DNA of 64,000 nucleotides from Actinosynnema pretiosum (lineage in GTDB: Bacteria > Actinomycetota > Actinomycetes > Mycobacteriales > Pseudonocardiaceae): positions 357,548-421,547 of the forward strand of contig NZ_JAMTCF010000003.1 of NCBI RefSeq assembly GCF_024171695.1. Reading direction: 5' to 3'. Of the stretch, positions 17,828 to 26,229 are shown one piece after another (positions within the stretch are counted from its first letter, which is position 1; each line of letters begins with the position of its first letter). A model generated the notes under the pieces. That model saw only the letters and a list, made by a program, of their open reading frames with translations. It ran no database searches and had not been told where the DNA came from. The translations under genes and the position numbers were made by a program.

Positions 17828-17858
17828 GAGGGCGGCACCCACGTCGGGCGCCGCCCTC
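17828..17858. terminator. bidirectional terminator
   Basis: A 9-bp GC stem (17828-17836 with 17850-17858) lies between the convergent DUF1206 and acyl-CoA dehydrogenase genes. Confidence 0.7.
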
Positions 17859-17880
17859 CCGCGCGTCACGGGGACGTCGG

Positions 17881-19719
17881 TCAGAACGCGGCCTCGTCCA
17901 GGTCCATCAGCGAGTTGTCGGTGCTCTCGGTGGACTTGCGGCGCGCCGACAGCTCGGGCAGCACGGTCTTGGCGAAGAACGACGCCACCGCGACCTTGCC
18001 CTCGTAGAACGCCTTGTCCTTGGCGGACGGCGCGCCGGCGAGCTTGGTCAGCGCCACCTCGGCCTGGCGCAGCAGCAGCCAGCCGACCAGCACGTCACCG
18101 GCGGTCATGAGCAGCCGCACCGAGTTCTGGCCGACCTTGTACAGGTTGGTCACGTCCTCCTGCGAGGAGGTCAGGAACCCGACGAGCGCGCCGAGCATCC
18201 CCTGGAGGTCCTCCAGGCCCTGCTTGAGCAGCGCCCGCTCCTCCTTGAGCCTGCCGTTGCCGCCCTCGGCGTCGAGGAACGCCTGGATCTCGCCGTTGAT
18301 GTGCGCGAGCGCCTGGCCCTTGTCGCGGATGATCTTCCGGAAGAAGAAGTCCAGCGACTGGATCGCGGTGGTGCCCTCGTACAGCGAGTCGATCTTCGAG
18401 TCGCGGATGTACTGCTCGATCGGGTAGTCCTGCAGGAAGCCGGACCCGCCCAGCGTCTGGAGCGACTGCGCGAGCTGCTCGTAGGCCCGCTCGGAGCCGA
18501 CGCCCTTGACCACCGGCAGCAGCAGGTCGTTGACCTTCTCGGCCAGCGCCTGGCCCTCGCCGCCCAGCTTGATCCTGTCCTGGAACGTCGCGGTGTACAG
18601 GTACACCGCGCGCAGGCCCTCGGCGTAGGCCTTCTGCAGCATCAGGCTGCGGCGCACGTCCGGGTGGTGGGTGATGGTGACGCGCGGCGCGGTCTTGTCC
18701 GTCATCCGGGTCAGGTCGGCGCTCTGCACCCGCTCCTTGGCGTACGCCAGCGCGTTCAGGTAGCCGGTCGAGAGGGTGCCGATGGCCTTGGTGCCGACCA
18801 TCATCCTGGCGTACTCGATGACCTGGAACATCTGCGCGATGCCGTCGTGCACCTCGCCCAGCAGCCAGCCCTTGGCGGGCACGCCGTGCTGGCCGAAGGT
18901 CAGCTCGCAGGTGGTGGAGGCCTTCAGGCCCATCTTGTGCTCGACGTTGGTGACGAAGGCGCCGTTGCGCTCGCCGGTGGACTTGCCGGTCTCCGAGTCG
19001 AAGTGGAACTTCGGCACCAGGAACAGCGACAGGCCCTTGGTGCCCGGCCGGGACTCGATGCCGGGGCCCTCGGGGCGCGCCAGCACCAGGTGCATGATGT
19101 TCTCGGTCAGGTCCTGGTCACCCGAGGTGATGAACCGCTTCACGCCGTCCAGGTGCCAGGAGCCGTCCTCCTGGCGCACGGCCTTGGTGCGGCCCGCGCC
19201 CACGTCCGAACCGGCGTCCGGCTCGGTCAGCACCATGGTGGCGCCCCAGCCGTCGTCGATCATGAACTGGGCCCAGCGCTGCTGCTCCTCGGTGCCGTTG
19301 CGGTGCACGACCGTGGCGAAGTTGGGGCCCGCCATGTACATGTACGCGGACGGGTTCGCGCCCAGGACCAGCTCGGACGCCGCCCACTGCACCGAGGGGG
19401 GCACGCCGAAGCCGCCGAGGTCCTCCGGGAGCGACAGCCGGTACCACTCGCCGTCCCAGAGCGCCCGGTAGGACTGCCGGAACGACTCGGGCAGGGTCAC
19501 CGAGTGGGTCTTGGGGTCGAAGACCGGCGGGTTGCGGTCGGACTCGGCGAAGGAGTCGGCCAGCGGGCCGACCGCGAGGTTGTTCAGCTCGGTGAGGATG
19601 CCGCGCGCGGTCTCCTCGTCGGCCTGCTCGAACGGCCCCGTGCCGAGGTGGTCCTGCACGTTGAAGACCTCGAAGAGGTTGAATTCGAGGTCTCGGACGT
19701 TGCTCTTGTAGTGACCCAT
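17881..19719 (-). CDS. FadE5-type long acyl-CoA dehydrogenase
   Basis: 612 aa from the ATG at 19719 (protein begins [19 protein letters not shown], closely like mycobacterial FadE5); a GTG at 19731 would add four residues. The length exceeds the usual 380-400 aa because of an extra C-terminal helical domain, as in FadE5. Motifs: [49 protein letters not shown] and the catalytic YEGTTAIQ. The enzyme oxidises long-chain acyl-CoAs in beta-oxidation and hands electrons to ETF. Two inverted TTAC...GTAA sites lie directly upstream and match the site before the EtfD-like gene. This gives a coherent dehydrogenase-to-quinone regulon. Confidence 0.92.
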   Translation of the reverse strand: MGHYKSNVRDLEFNLFEVFNVQDHLGTGPFEQADEETARGILTELNNLAVGPLADSFAESDRNPPVFDPKTHSVTLPESFRQSYRALWDGEWYRLSLPEDLGGFGVPPSVQWAASELVLGANPSAYMYMAGPNFATVVHRNGTEEQQRWAQFMIDDGWGATMVLTEPDAGSDVGAGRTKAVRQEDGSWHLDGVKRFITSGDQDLTENIMHLVLARPEGPGIESRPGTKGLSLFLVPKFHFDSETGKSTGERNGAFVTNVEHKMGLKASTTCELTFGQHGVPAKGWLLGEVHDGIAQMFQVIEYARMMVGTKAIGTLSTGYLNALAYAKERVQSADLTRMTDKTAPRVTITHHPDVRRSLMLQKAYAEGLRAVYLYTATFQDRIKLGGEGQALAEKVNDLLLPVVKGVGSERAYEQLAQSLQTLGGSGFLQDYPIEQYIRDSKIDSLYEGTTAIQSLDFFFRKIIRDKGQALAHINGEIQAFLDAEGGNGRLKEERALLKQGLEDLQGMLGALVGFLTSSQEDVTNLYKVGQNSVRLLMTAGDVLVGWLLLRQAEVALTKLAGAPSAKDKAFYEGKVAVASFFAKTVLPELSARRKSTESTDNSLMDLDEAAF

Positions 19720-19758
19720 CTCGTCGCTCACTCCATCAAGGTCGGGGCCTGATCCCCC

Positions 19759-19797
19759 TTACTGACCGGTAACAAGCAGGGTATTACCTGTCAGTAA
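19759..19797. promoter_or_regulatory. paired operators upstream of fadE5-like gene
   Basis: TTACTGACCGGTAA (19759-19772) and TTACCTGTCAGTAA (19784-19797) are inverted copies of one another, differing in one of 14 bases. Both belong to the TACT-N4-(A/G)GTA family found at five other places in the window. Their centres are 25 bp apart. Confidence 0.72.
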
Positions 19798-19967
19798 CCT
19801 CGGCAAGGCCAGCCACCCGGTTGTGGTCGACCGAACGCCGGAGCGCCCCCTCCCGTTCCACCGGACGCGTGACGGCGGACGTCCTCCTGGCACGACCGGG
19901 ACCGGCGCCCGCGAACGGGCGCCGGTCCGCGCCGAGGGGCCTCCCCCGGCGAACCGCAGGTCCCGGC

Positions 19968-20672
19968 CTAGGGCGCCAGCCGACCGCTGAGCAGCCCGGC
20001 CTGGTACGCCAGCGACACCGCGTGCGTCCGGTCCCGCGCCCGCAGCTTCCGCAGGATGTTCTTCACGTGCGTGCGCACCGTCTCCACCGACACGTACAGC
20101 GCGTCCGCCACCGACTGGTTCTCCAGGCCGTCCGCGATCAGCTGGAGCACCTCGTACTCCCGCCGCGACAGCGCCCGCCTGGTGCCCGAGTCCGCGCCGG
20201 GGCTGAACCCCGCCGCCAGCGGCGCCAGCGTCGGGTCGAGGTGCACCCGCTCCCGGTGCGCCCGCAGGATCGCCTCCACCACCTCGGCGGGCTCGGCGGT
20301 GCGCGGCACCAGGCCGCGCACCCCCGCGGCGAGCGCGCCGCGCACGTACTTCGGGGTGCGGTGCGGCTCGCGCACGAGCGCGACCACCGCCAGTTGCGGA
20401 TCGCTCGCGACCAGCAGCGAGGCCAGGTGGCCCTGCGGGTCGAGCACCGAGTCGACCAGCAGCACGTCCGGCCGCAGCCGCTCGTGCAGCCGCACCGCCG
20501 AGTTGAGGTGCCCCGTCGAGCCGAGCCAGTTCAGCCCCGGCGTCCGGCGGACCACCGCCGCCAGGCCCTCCCGGAGCAGCGGCACGGGGTCGACGAGCGC
20601 GACCCCCGGTCCTGAGGCAAGTCGAGCAGCGCCCGCCGCGGACAGCGGGCGCCCGTTGACGCCGGTTCCCAT
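19968..20672 (-). CDS. LuxR/NarL-type response regulator-like protein
   Basis: 234 aa. The N-terminal half is receiver-like (ALVDPVPLLREGLAAVV, then RPDVLLVDSVLD with the putative phospho-acceptor Asp). The C-terminal LuxR helix-turn-helix runs from about residue 165, with LSRREYEVLQLIADGLENQS and VRTHVKNILRKL. An N-terminal extension of about 20 residues precedes the receiver. No histidine kinase is adjacent, and the acidic pocket looks incomplete, so it may be an atypical or orphan regulator. It is divergent from the symporter gene across 248 bp that contain several imperfect palindromes. Confidence 0.85.
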   Translation of the reverse strand: MGTGVNGRPLSAAGAARLASGPGVALVDPVPLLREGLAAVVRRTPGLNWLGSTGHLNSAVRLHERLRPDVLLVDSVLDPQGHLASLLVASDPQLAVVALVREPHRTPKYVRGALAAGVRGLVPRTAEPAEVVEAILRAHRERVHLDPTLAPLAAGFSPGADSGTRRALSRREYEVLQLIADGLENQSVADALYVSVETVRTHVKNILRKLRARDRTHAVSLAYQAGLLSGRLAP

Positions 20673-20920
20673 GGACCTGTGACGCAGCGGACCCCGCGAT
20701 ATGACGCGGTTTCCCCGAAGAAAGATTTACTCACTCTGCGTGACTACTGATCAAGTATGTGAACAAGGATCACAAGTGTGAGTCATTTGACCGGTGTGGG
20801 CTACCGCACACGGCAACACCTCCGTAAGACCTACGTCACACGTCCGCGTGGGAGCCGCCCGGAACCGCCGCCCGAGCCGAGCTGCCCACGCGCGGGCATC
20901 AGCGCACGCAGGGAGGACAG

Positions 20921-22495
20921 ATGGACACCCTCGACTGGGTCGTGGTCGGCGGGTACTTCTTCGTCATGGTGGGGATCGGCGTCTGGTCGCGGGGGCGGAT
21001 CAGCACCATCGCCGACTTCTTCACCGCAGGCGGCCGGATGCCCTGGTGGCTCTCCGGGATCTCGCACCACATGTCCGGGTACAGCGCGGTCATGTTCGTG
21101 GCCTTCGCCGCCGAGGCGTACCGGCTCGGGCTGACCGTCTACATCTGGTGGGCGCTGACCATCGGCGTCGGCGTGGGCATCGGCGCGTTCTTGTGGGCGC
21201 CCGCGTGGAACCGCCTGCGCTCCAAGCACGGGGTCAAGTCGCCGCTGGAGTACCTGGCCATCCGGTACGACGTGCCCACCCAGCAGATCATGGCCTGGGC
21301 GGGCGCCGCGCTGAAGGTCGTCGACATCGCGGCCAAGTGGGTCGCGGTCGCCGTGCTGCTCCAGGGCTTCGCGGGCGTCGACGTGTGGGTCGGCATCCTC
21401 GTCGTCGGCGTGGTCACCATGGTCTACTCGGTGCTCGGCGGCCTGTGGGCCGACGCGCTCACCGACTTCGGGCAGTTCGTCATCCAGGGCCTCGCGGGCA
21501 TCGCCATGTTCGTCGCGGTCGCCGCCCACTTCGGCGGGATCGACTTCATCTGGACCATGTGGGACCGGCTGCCCGCCTCGCACAGCGAGCCGCTGACCGG
21601 GCCCTACACCCTGGTGTTCTTCATGGCGCTCTTCCTGATCAAGACGCTGGAGTACAACGGCGGCATGTGGAACCTGGCGCAGCGCTACATGGCCGCGCCG
21701 TCCGGGGCCGCCGCCCGCCGCTCCGCCCTGCTGTCCGCCGTGCTGTGGCTGGTGTGGCCGCTGGTGCTGTTCCTGCCGATGTGGGCCGCGCCGCTGATCG
21801 TGCCCGGCATGGAGGCCAACGCCGAGCAGGCCTACGTCGAGATGGGCAAGGCGATGCTCCCGGCGGGCATGGTCGGCCTGGTGCTCGCCGGGTTCTTCTC
21901 GCACACCATGGCGATGGTGTCCTCGGACGCCAACGTGATCGCGGCCGTGATCACCCGCGACATGCTGCCGAGGCTGTGGAAGCGGGCCACCGGGCTCTCC
22001 CCCGACGCGCAGCTGAAGCTGGCCAGGTTCACCACGTTCGTCTTCATCGGGTTCTCCATGACGATCGCGCTGACGGCGGACACCAAGGGGTTCGTGCTCA
22101 AGATCGTGATCGCGCTGGTGGCGGCCACGATGGGCCCGATCGCGATCCCGCTGATGCTCGGGCTGCTGCCGCCGTTCCGCAGGATCGGGCCGCTCGCGGC
22201 GAAGGCGTCCGTGATCGGCGGCCTCGGCACGTGGGTGTTCCTGTACTGGCAGCAGCAGTTCGAGAAGGCCGAGTGGGTGACCCAGGGCGTGATCGTCTCC
22301 TGGCCGCTCGTGCTGTCCCTGGTGCTCTACCTGACGATCGGCTTCCTCAAGCCGCAGCCGTCGCCCGAGCGCGAGGCGCTGGTGGAGTCGCTGCGCACGG
22401 ACGCGGCGACCGGCGAGGCGCTGCCGGTGGCGGTCGACGCCGAGACCCGGACCCGGACCGGGCGCGACGCCGACAGCCGGAACGAGAAGGAGTGA
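20921..22495 (+). CDS. sodium:solute symporter (SSF) family transporter
   Basis: 524 aa with about 13-14 membrane helices. The first helix (TLDWVVVGGYFFVMVGIGVW) and the RGRISTIADFFTAGGRMPWW loop are typical of SSF proteins, as is the core helix with GYSAVMFVAFAAEAYRLG. Na+ probably drives solute uptake. The substrate (sugar, acid or other) cannot be assigned. A cytoplasmic tail of about 45 residues follows the last helix. AGGGAGGA at 20910-20917 is a good ribosome site before the ATG. The upstream divergent LuxR-type regulator is a candidate controller. Confidence 0.88.
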   Translation: MDTLDWVVVGGYFFVMVGIGVWSRGRISTIADFFTAGGRMPWWLSGISHHMSGYSAVMFVAFAAEAYRLGLTVYIWWALTIGVGVGIGAFLWAPAWNRLRSKHGVKSPLEYLAIRYDVPTQQIMAWAGAALKVVDIAAKWVAVAVLLQGFAGVDVWVGILVVGVVTMVYSVLGGLWADALTDFGQFVIQGLAGIAMFVAVAAHFGGIDFIWTMWDRLPASHSEPLTGPYTLVFFMALFLIKTLEYNGGMWNLAQRYMAAPSGAAARRSALLSAVLWLVWPLVLFLPMWAAPLIVPGMEANAEQAYVEMGKAMLPAGMVGLVLAGFFSHTMAMVSSDANVIAAVITRDMLPRLWKRATGLSPDAQLKLARFTTFVFIGFSMTIALTADTKGFVLKIVIALVAATMGPIAIPLMLGLLPPFRRIGPLAAKASVIGGLGTWVFLYWQQQFEKAEWVTQGVIVSWPLVLSLVLYLTIGFLKPQPSPEREALVESLRTDAATGEALPVAVDAETRTRTGRDADSRNEKE

Positions 22496-22500
22496 CGGAG

Positions 22501-22535
22501 ACCGGCGCCGCCCGCTCCCGCGCGGCGGCGCCGGT
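22501..22535. terminator. bidirectional terminator
   Basis: A perfect 12-bp stem (22501-22512 with 22524-22535) lies between the symporter gene and the convergent membrane protein gene. Confidence 0.8.
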
Positions 22536-22546
22536 CATCCCGGTGC

Positions 22547-23275
22547 TCAGGTGGTGGGCTGAGCCGGGGACGGCGCGGACCCGGTGGCCCGCCCCTCGGG
22601 GGCGGGGGCCTGGTTCGCGGGAGGCGTGGGAGAAGGCAGGCCGGGGTGCGCCACGGGCCGCATGGACGGCACGGAACCGGGGTGCGACACCGGCCGCATC
22701 GCGGGGATCGAGCCGGGGTGCGACACCGGCTGCATCGACGGCACTGAGCCCGGATGCGCCACGGGCCGCATCGCGGGCACGGAGCCGGGGTGCGACACCG
22801 GTCGCATCGCGGGGACCGAGCCGGGGTGCGAGCCGGACCTGGCGGGCGGCATCTCCGGCTGGCCCTGCCGCTGGTGGTCGCGCATCACCTGGACGAGGTG
22901 GCGGGCGTACTCCACGTCGTGCACCGAGGTCCTGACCGTGAAGACCCGGCCCCAGTGGTCGCGCACGTAGATGAACGAGGGCTTCCAGTCGACGTGCCAG
23001 ATCTCGGCGACGTCCTGCCGCGCCAGCTCGTGCTTGTGGCCCGTGCTGCTGTGGAGGACGAACCCCATCGCGGTCAGCTCGACCCTGCTGAACAGCCCGA
23101 TCGCGCAGAGGGCCACGCCCAGCGCGAAGTTGAGGGCGCCCGCGTAGTAGAGCGACTCGCTCCCGACCCACTCGTCGGTCCAGGGCTGGATGAGCCCCAG
23201 CAGGCCGAAGGTCATCGGCAGCGCGCTGATCAGCAGCACCTTGTTCCGCGTCCGCTTGGACCGGTAAACCCCCAT
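22547..23275 (-). CDS. membrane protein with PH-like domain and 12-residue C-terminal repeats
   Basis: 242 aa. Two N-terminal membrane helices (about residues 13-30 and 41-62) are followed by a compact domain of about 75 residues (VELTAMGFVLHSSTG to YARHLVQVMRDHQ) resembling bacterial PH-like membrane domains. The C terminus (residues 149-213) has five full and one partial copy of SHPGSVPAMRPV, then a Pro/Ala tail. The repeats are encoded by a 36-bp minisatellite. The function is unknown. The region is likely cytoplasmic or extracellular depending on topology, and repeat copy number may vary between strains. Confidence 0.75.
   Translation of the reverse strand: MGVYRSKRTRNKVLLISALPMTFGLLGLIQPWTDEWVGSESLYYAGALNFALGVALCAIGLFSRVELTAMGFVLHSSTGHKHELARQDVAEIWHVDWKPSFIYVRDHWGRVFTVRTSVHDVEYARHLVQVMRDHQRQGQPEMPPARSGSHPGSVPAMRPVSHPGSVPAMRPVAHPGSVPSMQPVSHPGSIPAMRPVSHPGSVPSMRPVAHPGLPSPTPPANQAPAPEGRATGSAPSPAQPTT
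22637..22831 (-). repeat. 36-bp coding minisatellite, about 5.4 copies
   Basis: Five full and one partial units encode 12-residue repeats beginning (S/A)HPG(S)(V/I)P. Units differ at a few positions only (Ser/Ala, Val/Ile, Arg/Gln), which indicates recent tandem duplication that keeps the frame. Confidence 0.88.
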
Positions 23276-23928
23276 GGCCGTAAGTCTGGGGTTAAGTTGA
23301 TCTGCACCTGCGCTTATGACCGCTTAACCCCTCGGGAAGCCGAAGTTTCACGTCTTCGGGTGGTGTGCCCCGGCTCGGGTTGCGGATCGCGCGGACGCTG
23401 CTCCAGGGGGGTAGTTTTTGAGGCCGTTTTCGCTGATATCAGCTCGATCGCGCGCTGACCCCCGCGTCTAAGCCTTCGATCGCAACCTTCATGCGACAAC
23501 CTGCGTGTGCAGGTTGCAACTTTAAGACTGTCAGCAACGCCTAGACGGAAGGCTTGGGATCGCAACCTGCGCGCCCGGCCGGAGAATGACCAAGATCACT
23601 TGCTGCCCCGCTTCGGAATGCCGCACAACGCCTCGCGGAGGCCGGCCCGCGCCACGCCGAGGGGCGCCGAACCGCCGTCCCGGACCGCCGGAAACCGCGC
23701 CGAACCGGTCGGGCGCCGGTGGTCGCCTCACTCGATCGTGTAGTTCGTCCCGCCGGGCGCGTCGCGCCCCGCTCCCGATGCCCGGCGACCGGGGCGAACG
23801 CGCGTCGTGCCAGGTGGGGAGCGGGTTCGCGGGACCTGCCGGGACCGGCGCGACCCACCGGGGCCGAACACGCGAAAGGCCCAGGCGGTGAACCTCGTGG
23901 AGGCTCTGACCTGGGCCTTTCGCTTCTG
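23276..23928. other. 653-bp gene-free region rich in short repeats
   Basis: No coding frame is supportable. It holds an inverted repeat GGGGTTAAG (23288-23296) / CTTAACCCC (23323-23331) next to the membrane protein start. CAACCTGC-N4-GCAGGTTG forms a hairpin at 23497-23516. GATCGCAACCT occurs as a direct repeat at 23478 and 23558. The tRNA terminator lies at its right end. Confidence 0.6.
23872..23923 (-). terminator. terminator of the tRNA-Gly gene
   Basis: A perfect 14-bp stem (23872-23885 with 23910-23923) starts six bases beyond the tRNA 3' end when read on the minus strand. Confidence 0.75.
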
Positions 23929-23999
23929 AGCGGGTGACGGGAATCGAACCCGCCTCTACAGCTTGGGAAGCTGTCGTTCTACCAATGAACTACACCCGC
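23929..23999 (-). tRNA. tRNA-Gly (CCC)
   Basis: 71 nt forming a full cloverleaf. The acceptor stem is GCGGGTG/CACCCGC, the anticodon stem is ACAGC/GCTGT with loop TTCCCAA, placing CCC at the anticodon. The T-arm contains GGTTCGATTCC. CCA is not encoded. It is divergent from dcd, 39 bp away. Confidence 0.95.
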
Positions 24000-24038
24000 T
24001 TGCGGTGCGGCTCCGATCATACACATACCCTGTCAAGC

Positions 24039-24620
24039 GTGTTGCTCAGTGACCGCGATCTGCGCGGAGAAGTCGAGTCCGGGCGGCTCGTGGTCGAGCC
24101 GTTCGACGACTCCCTCGTCCAGCCCTCCAGCATCGACGTGCGGCTCGACCGGTTCTTCCGGGTCTTCAACAACACCCGCTACACCCACATCGACCCGGCG
24201 ATCCAGCAGGACGACCTCACCTCGCTCGTCGAGACCGAGGGCGACGACCCGTTCGTCCTGCACCCCGGCGAGTTCGTGCTCGGCTCCACCTACGAGCAGG
24301 TGACCCTGCCGGACGACCTGGCGGGCAGGCTGGAGGGCAAGTCCTCCCTCGGGCGCCTCGGACTGCTCACGCACTCCACGGCGGGGTTCATCGACCCCGG
24401 CTTCACCGGGCACATCACCCTGGAGCTGTCGAACGTCGCGAACCTGCCCATCACGCTGTGGCCGGGCATGAAGATCGGCCAGCTGTGCCTGTTCCGGCTC
24501 AGCAGCGCCGCCGAGTTCCCCTACGGCTCGCGCGAGGCGGGCAGCCGGTACCAGGGCCAGCGCGGGCCGACGCCGTCGCGCGCGCACCTGAACTTCCGCC
24601 GCACCGACACCCGCCGCTGA
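24039..24620 (+). CDS. dcd: dCTP deaminase
   Basis: 193 aa, the usual length. It deaminates dCTP to dUTP. In actinobacteria, as shown for M. tuberculosis, the enzyme is bifunctional and can also hydrolyse dUTP to dUMP, feeding dTMP synthesis. Signatures: [11 protein letters not shown], the active-site block [20 protein letters not shown] with the catalytic Glu in HITLELSN shortly after, and [11 protein letters not shown] at the C terminus. TACCCT at 24026-24031 is seven nt before the GTG, so the mRNA is probably leaderless. It is divergent from tRNA-Gly, as often seen in related genomes. Confidence 0.95.
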   Translation: MLLSDRDLRGEVESGRLVVEPFDDSLVQPSSIDVRLDRFFRVFNNTRYTHIDPAIQQDDLTSLVETEGDDPFVLHPGEFVLGSTYEQVTLPDDLAGRLEGKSSLGRLGLLTHSTAGFIDPGFTGHITLELSNVANLPITLWPGMKIGQLCLFRLSSAAEFPYGSREAGSRYQGQRGPTPSRAHLNFRRTDTRR

Positions 24621-24633
24621 CGACGCGCGGGGG

Positions 24634-24677
24634 CGTTGCCGTTTCGTTGCCGAACCCGGCGCGCGACTGCGCAACCC
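24634..24677 (+). promoter_or_regulatory. degenerate copy of the SdrD_B-cluster element
   Basis: CGTTGCC-N5-GTTGCC-N19-GCAACCC lies just after dcd and before the hairpin at 24729. It matches the element before the three paralogs except for A-to-G/T-to-C changes and one extra spacer base. It could be a decayed copy or drive a short transcript ending at the hairpin. Confidence 0.45.
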
Positions 24678-24728
24678 ACCCCCTGCAAGCGCGTCCTATC
24701 CTGTGGCCCACCGCTGAGAAGAATTCCC

Positions 24729-24774
24729 GGAAGCCGCACCACGATCATTTTCGTGGTGCGGCTTCCGTCATTTT
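24729..24774 (+). terminator. terminator after dcd
   Basis: A perfect 16-bp stem (24729-24744 with 24751-24766), a 6-nt loop and a following TTTT. Confidence 0.9.
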
Positions 24775-24789
24775 CAAGGTCATTTCCAG

Positions 24790-24832
24790 CGTTGTCATTC
24801 CGTTACCCAACTCGTCGAAACCGGCGCAACCC
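24790..24832 (+). promoter_or_regulatory. three-part upstream element, copy 1
   Basis: CGTTGTC-N5-GTTACC-N18-GCAACCC, ending 79 bp before the start codon at 24912. The same blocks with identical spacing stand before the next two paralogs. The first two blocks are direct repeats 11-12 bp apart. Confidence 0.65.
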
Positions 24833-24911
24833 GGCCGGGGTGCAGGCGTCTTCTGGATGTCCCAAGCAGCACGGCAAAGAACAAGAACGAAACTTCCCGG
24901 GGGAATCAGAA

Positions 24912-26039
24912 ATGCGCGCCACCCGCAAGCACCTCGCCGCCGCTCTCGTCTGCTCCGCGATCGCCCCGCTGTTCCTGACCGGCGTCGCCACCGCCCAGGA
25001 CGCCATCCCGACCGGCGATGGCTCCGTCTCCGGGCTGGTGTGGCAGGACACCAACAGCAACGGCCTGATCGACGCGGGTGAGCCGGGCATCGCGGGCCAC
25101 CAGGTCACCCTGCTCTACTACGACCCCGCGGTGCCCGCCCCCGGCGTCCCGGTCGTCACCACCACGGCCGCCGACGGCTCCTACCGCTTCGAGAACCTGC
25201 CGCACGCCCTGTACGAGGTGGAGATGGCCAACCGCCTGGAGCACGGGCAGACCTTCACCGCCACCGGCGGCGACTCGCGGTTCAGGTCGTACGGCCGGAT
25301 GGGGTCCCCCTTCACGATCGACGAGCAGTTCAAGGACATCAACCGCGTCAACGCCGGTTTCACCGGTGGCTCCAACGACTACCGGGCCTCCCGGATCACG
25401 CTGAGCCCGAGCAAGGAGACCTACCAGGTCGGTGACGTCGTGGAGATCGTCGGCGGCGTCCACTACGAGGGGCCGCACGCGGACCTGCTCGGCGCCAGGC
25501 TGACCCTGCCCAAGGGGCTGACCAAGCTGAACCGCCTCGGCGACATGTACAGCACCCTCGCCGAGGCTGAGCCCGCCACCGTGCTGGAGGGCATGATGTC
25601 CGAGGCGTCCCGCACCGGTGAGATCGGCTCCACGGGCGCCCGGTTCCGGATCGACCAGCCGATCGACGCGGGCCGGATCACCCTGGAGGTCCTGCCCGGC
25701 CACTTCGGCGTCACCGACCCCGACCCGGCCAACAACACCACGACCGTCTCGCTCACCGCCGTCGCGGCCCCGGTCGCGCCCGCGCCCACCACCGACCCGG
25801 CCACCGGTCCGGTCGACCAGCCGGTCGGCGATGTCACCAGCCCGGCCCCGACCAGCGGCTCCAGCGCCGCGACCAGCACCTCCACCTCCACCCCCACCGC
25901 GACCCCGGTCGCGCAGGCCACCGGCTCGCTCGCCTCCACCGGCGCGTCCCCGGTGGGCCTGATCGCGCTGGCGGGCGCCCTGCTGACCGCCGGTGTCGCG
26001 GCCTTCGGCCTGAGCCGCCGCCGCCGCGCCAAGGCCTGA
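24912..26039 (+). CDS. secreted SdrD_B-type surface protein with LASTG sorting signal (paralog 1)
   Basis: 375 aa. A signal peptide (cleavage after VATAQ or near) leads to an SdrD_B/Cna_B beta domain with a calcium-loop-like DTNSNGLIDAGEPGI (residues about 45-60). A second domain, shared with the next two genes, contains NDYRASRITLSPSKETYQVG and ends EVLPGHFGVTDPDPANN. A Pro/Thr/Ser-rich linker is followed by the class E sorting motif LASTG, a hydrophobic helix and a basic RRRRAKA tail. The protein is therefore expected to be covalently attached to peptidoglycan by a sortase encoded elsewhere. The ATG start follows GGGGGAAT. The role may be structural or adhesive. Confidence 0.82.
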   Translation: MRATRKHLAAALVCSAIAPLFLTGVATAQDAIPTGDGSVSGLVWQDTNSNGLIDAGEPGIAGHQVTLLYYDPAVPAPGVPVVTTTAADGSYRFENLPHALYEVEMANRLEHGQTFTATGGDSRFRSYGRMGSPFTIDEQFKDINRVNAGFTGGSNDYRASRITLSPSKETYQVGDVVEIVGGVHYEGPHADLLGARLTLPKGLTKLNRLGDMYSTLAEAEPATVLEGMMSEASRTGEIGSTGARFRIDQPIDAGRITLEVLPGHFGVTDPDPANNTTTVSLTAVAAPVAPAPTTDPATGPVDQPVGDVTSPAPTSGSSAATSTSTSTPTATPVAQATGSLASTGASPVGLIALAGALLTAGVAAFGLSRRRRAKA

Positions 26040-26058
26040 TCGCCACCCCGGTTCGGAC

Positions 26059-26090
26059 TGCCGCACCGTGACCTCGGTCGCGGTGCGGCA
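26059..26090 (+). terminator. terminator after SdrD_B paralog 1
   Basis: A 10-bp stem (26059-26068 with 26081-26090) with a 12-nt loop lies between paralog 1 and the second element copy. Confidence 0.65.
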
Positions 26091-26114
26091 GACGTATCCG
26101 CGACCCCCTTCCCG

Positions 26115-26157
26115 CGTTGTCGTTTTGTTACCGGTCGTGCGCGGAGCGGAGCAACCC
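26115..26157 (+). promoter_or_regulatory. three-part upstream element, copy 2
   Basis: CGTTGTC-N5-GTTACC-N18-GCAACCC, 72 bp before the start at 26230. The spacer bases differ from copy 1, so the conserved blocks are under selection or were fixed as units. Confidence 0.65.
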
Positions 26158-26229
26158 CGGCGTGCCGGGCGACGTCCTCCAAGGGCAGTGGATCAGCACG
26201 GCCGAGCGGTAAAACTGGGGGAAGAAGAA

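Noticed and set aside
11222..17838. Very long open frames on the minus strand opposite the NYN, thioredoxin/NHL, VanW and DUF1206 genes
   Set aside because: They are reflections of high GC at third positions; their products are Arg/Gly/Asp-rich without domains, while the plus-strand genes have clear motifs.
20745..20757. TACT-N5-AGTA before the symporter as another lipid-regulon site
   Set aside because: The spacer is five, not four, and no lipid gene is adjacent.
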